From contig MVRB01000226.1 of the NCBI GenBank assembly GCA_002067635.1, forward strand, positions 1 through 6,400: a stretch of 6,400 bases of DNA, in the 5' to 3' direction. Position 1 is the stretch's first letter. The number at the start of each line of letters is the position of its first letter. Source of the stretch: Methanomassiliicoccales archaeon PtaU1.Bin030. GTDB lineage: Archaea > Thermoplasmatota > Thermoplasmata > Methanomassiliicoccales > Methanomassiliicoccaceae. Made by a program: the position numbers and the translations under genes. The notes under the pieces were generated by a model that had not been told where the DNA came from, did no database searches, and saw only the letters and a list, made by a program, of their open reading frames with translations. Below are positions 5,253 to 6,400 of the stretch, one piece after another.

Positions 5253-5909
5253 ATGATGAAGCTCTCTAGCTACAACGGAAATCCCTTCATCGGGGTCTAT
5301 TGTGTGGCCAATGAGAGCTTCGCTCTTGTTCCCCCAGACGCACCCCAGCCGCTTATCGACGATATAGAGGGAGGTATGGAGGTCACGGTCATGAAGACCC
5401 CTCTGGCCTCCTCCAACATACTTGGGTCGCTGACGGCCATGAACTCCTATGGAGGTATCACCTCTAGCATGGTCGCGCTGTCCGAGGTCCGCCCCATAAT
5501 GAAGGTCCTGCCGTTCAAGAGGGTCAGGGACCGCATGAGCGCCTGCGGCAACAACATCCTGGTCAACGACAACGCCGCCCTGGTGAACCCTGACCTGGGG
5601 CGTTCGGCGATCAAGCAGATCACGGACATCCTGCAGGTCGAGGTGGTGCAGGGCATGGTTGCAGGCCATAAGACCGTGGGATCGGTCTGCGTTGCCACCA
5701 ATAAGGGCATCCTGTGCCATCCGTCCACCACCAAGGCTGAACTGGAGATGCTGCGATCCCTTTTCAAGGTCCCCGCAGCTATCGGTACCCTTAACTACGG
5801 CTCGCCTTTGGTCGGAGCATGCATGATCGCCAACACCAAAGGGGCGGCGATAGGGTTCCGCTCCACGCCTATCGAGATGGGCAGGGTCGAGGACGCGCTG
5901 TTCCCGTGA
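5253..5909 (+). CDS. eif6: Translation initiation factor aIF6
   Basis: aIF6 binds the 50S subunit at the face that meets the 30S and prevents premature subunit joining; its eukaryotic relative eIF6 also acts in 60S maturation. The 218-residue product is normal for archaea and shows the five repeated sub-domains that build the pentein-like fold. Recognisable segments are NGNPFIGVYCVAN (8-20), GSLTAMNSYG (58-67), GNNILVNDNAALVNPDL (99-115), TVGSVCVATNKGILCHP (141-157), and GTLNYGSPLVGACMIANTKG (178-197). Two adjacent ATGs (5253 and 5256) could start it. GGTG at 5243-5246 gives 6 or 9 bases of spacing, so the first is slightly favoured. It follows eL31 by 14 bases and is the last gene of the operon; the next gene is convergent and 23 bases away. 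Confidence 0.97.
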   Translation: MMKLSSYNGNPFIGVYCVANESFALVPPDAPQPLIDDIEGGMEVTVMKTPLASSNILGSLTAMNSYGGITSSMVALSEVRPIMKVLPFKRVRDRMSACGNNILVNDNAALVNPDLGRSAIKQITDILQVEVVQGMVAGHKTVGSVCVATNKGILCHPSTTKAELEMLRSLFKVPAAIGTLNYGSPLVGACMIANTKGAAIGFRSTPIEMGRVEDALFP

Positions 5910-5932
5910 TCCTGTACTGATCCCCTCCCGTG

Positions 5933-6400
5933 TCAAGGTGAGAACACCCAATACTCGGTTGCGGGAGGAAGCTCCTCTTTTATCAGTTCGACCTCGTTTC
6001 CGACCCCCAGCACCCGCTCCTCTGGTATGCCCTCGAGGAAGGGCTCTATGGTCTGCACAGAGATGGATAAGCTGCCCCAACGGTAGTGCATCGGCACGAC
6101 GATGCTGGGCTCGATGACCGAAATAAGCTCCCTGACCTCAGCGAGGTCCAGGGTAAAAGTGCCGCCCACGGGGACGAAGAGAACGTCCACCGGGCCGATG
6201 GCCCGGATCTGCTCCCTGCTGAGCATGTGCCCTAGGTCACCGCAGTGGCAGATGCGTATGCCATCGAAAACGAAGGAGTAGATGATGTTGCGGCCTCTCC
6301 TGGACCCGGACTCGTGGTCGTGGAAGGTGGGCAGGCCGGTGATGCGCAATCCCTTTACCATGTGCTCGCCGGGCTCACGAACGACAGCGGGATCCCCCTT
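5933..6400 (-). CDS. Metallo-beta-lactamase-fold hydrolase (UPF0173/COG2220-like), 5' end outside window
   Basis: This is the C-terminal part of a zinc-dependent metallo-beta-lactamase-fold protein of the uncharacterised metal-dependent hydrolase group; substrate unknown. The frame stays open to the window edge, giving 155 codons ending in TGA at 5935-5933. The ATG at 6359-6361 is internal: the residues before it (VVREPGEH) continue the fold, so it should not be taken as the start. Visible family features are GLPTFHDHESGSRRGRN, ICHCGDLGHML with the metal-ligand type Asp, VDVLFVPVGGTFTLD, and VVPMHYRWG with the last metal-ligand His. The HxHxDH zinc motif would lie in the missing N-terminal part. 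The gene converges on aIF6 with a 23-base gap, so it is not part of the ribosomal operon. Confidence 0.88.
   Translation of the reverse strand, partial: KGDPAVVREPGEHMVKGLRITGLPTFHDHESGSRRGRNIIYSFVFDGIRICHCGDLGHMLSREQIRAIGPVDVLFVPVGGTFTLDLAEVRELISVIEPSIVVPMHYRWGSLSISVQTIEPFLEGIPEERVLGVGNEVELIKEELPPATEYWVFSP

Noticed and set aside
5247..6080. 277-residue minus-strand frame across aIF6 and the hydrolase end
   Set aside because: It overlaps the well-supported aIF6 on the opposite strand and runs through the hydrolase gene out of frame; the translation is rich in Arg, Gly and His without recognisable motifs.
6359..6361. ATG as the start of the hydrolase gene
   Set aside because: The frame is open to the window edge and the product would lack the N-terminal zinc-binding half of the fold, so this Met is internal.

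Overview
The window looks like a piece of an archaeal chromosome carrying housekeeping genes. The evidence is a run of proteins found only in archaea and eukaryotes (ribosomal proteins eS19, eL39 and eL31, initiation factor aIF6, a PDCD5-family protein), an archaeal/eukaryotic-type leucyl-tRNA synthetase, and TATA/BRE-like promoter boxes. By eye the base composition is moderately GC-rich. My best guess is a euryarchaeal lineage near the Thermoplasmata, perhaps Methanomassiliicoccales-like, but no marker in the window proves this. All eight recognised genes end in TAA or TGA and none in TAG, which weakly fits a pyrrolysine-using lineage.

Layout. Bases 1-74 hold a probable promoter for leuS (75-2954, +), a complete archaeal-type leucyl-tRNA synthetase. 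Bases 2955-3100 form a convergent spacer with hairpins and a T-rich tract. A UbiX-type flavin prenyltransferase gene (3101-3643, -) faces leuS tail to tail. Bases 3644-4010 are a 367-base divergent intergenic region. It holds the ubiX start region, a doubtful 29-codon ORF, several inverted repeats, and a good archaeal promoter for the next operon. From 4011 to 5909 five genes run on the + strand with gaps of 22, 4, 5 and 14 bases: eS19, PDCD5-family protein, eL39, eL31, aIF6. The right end (5933-6400, -) is the C-terminal part of a metallo-beta-lactamase-fold hydrolase whose 5' end lies outside the window.

How the genes work together. leuS and the five-gene operon serve translation: leucine charging, parts of both ribosomal subunits, and control of subunit joining by aIF6. 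The eS19-PDCD5-eL39-eL31-aIF6 order is a classic archaeal cluster. The eL20/LX, prefoldin alpha and ftsY genes that often follow aIF6 are not next here; a convergent hydrolase gene takes that place. UbiX makes prenylated FMN for UbiD-family decarboxylases; no such partner lies in the window.

Nothing here is clearly a new biological system. The part least explained by known genes is the spacer at 3644-4010. Its dyads sit on and around the promoter of the ribosomal operon, and they may be operators, a terminator, or part of a small RNA.
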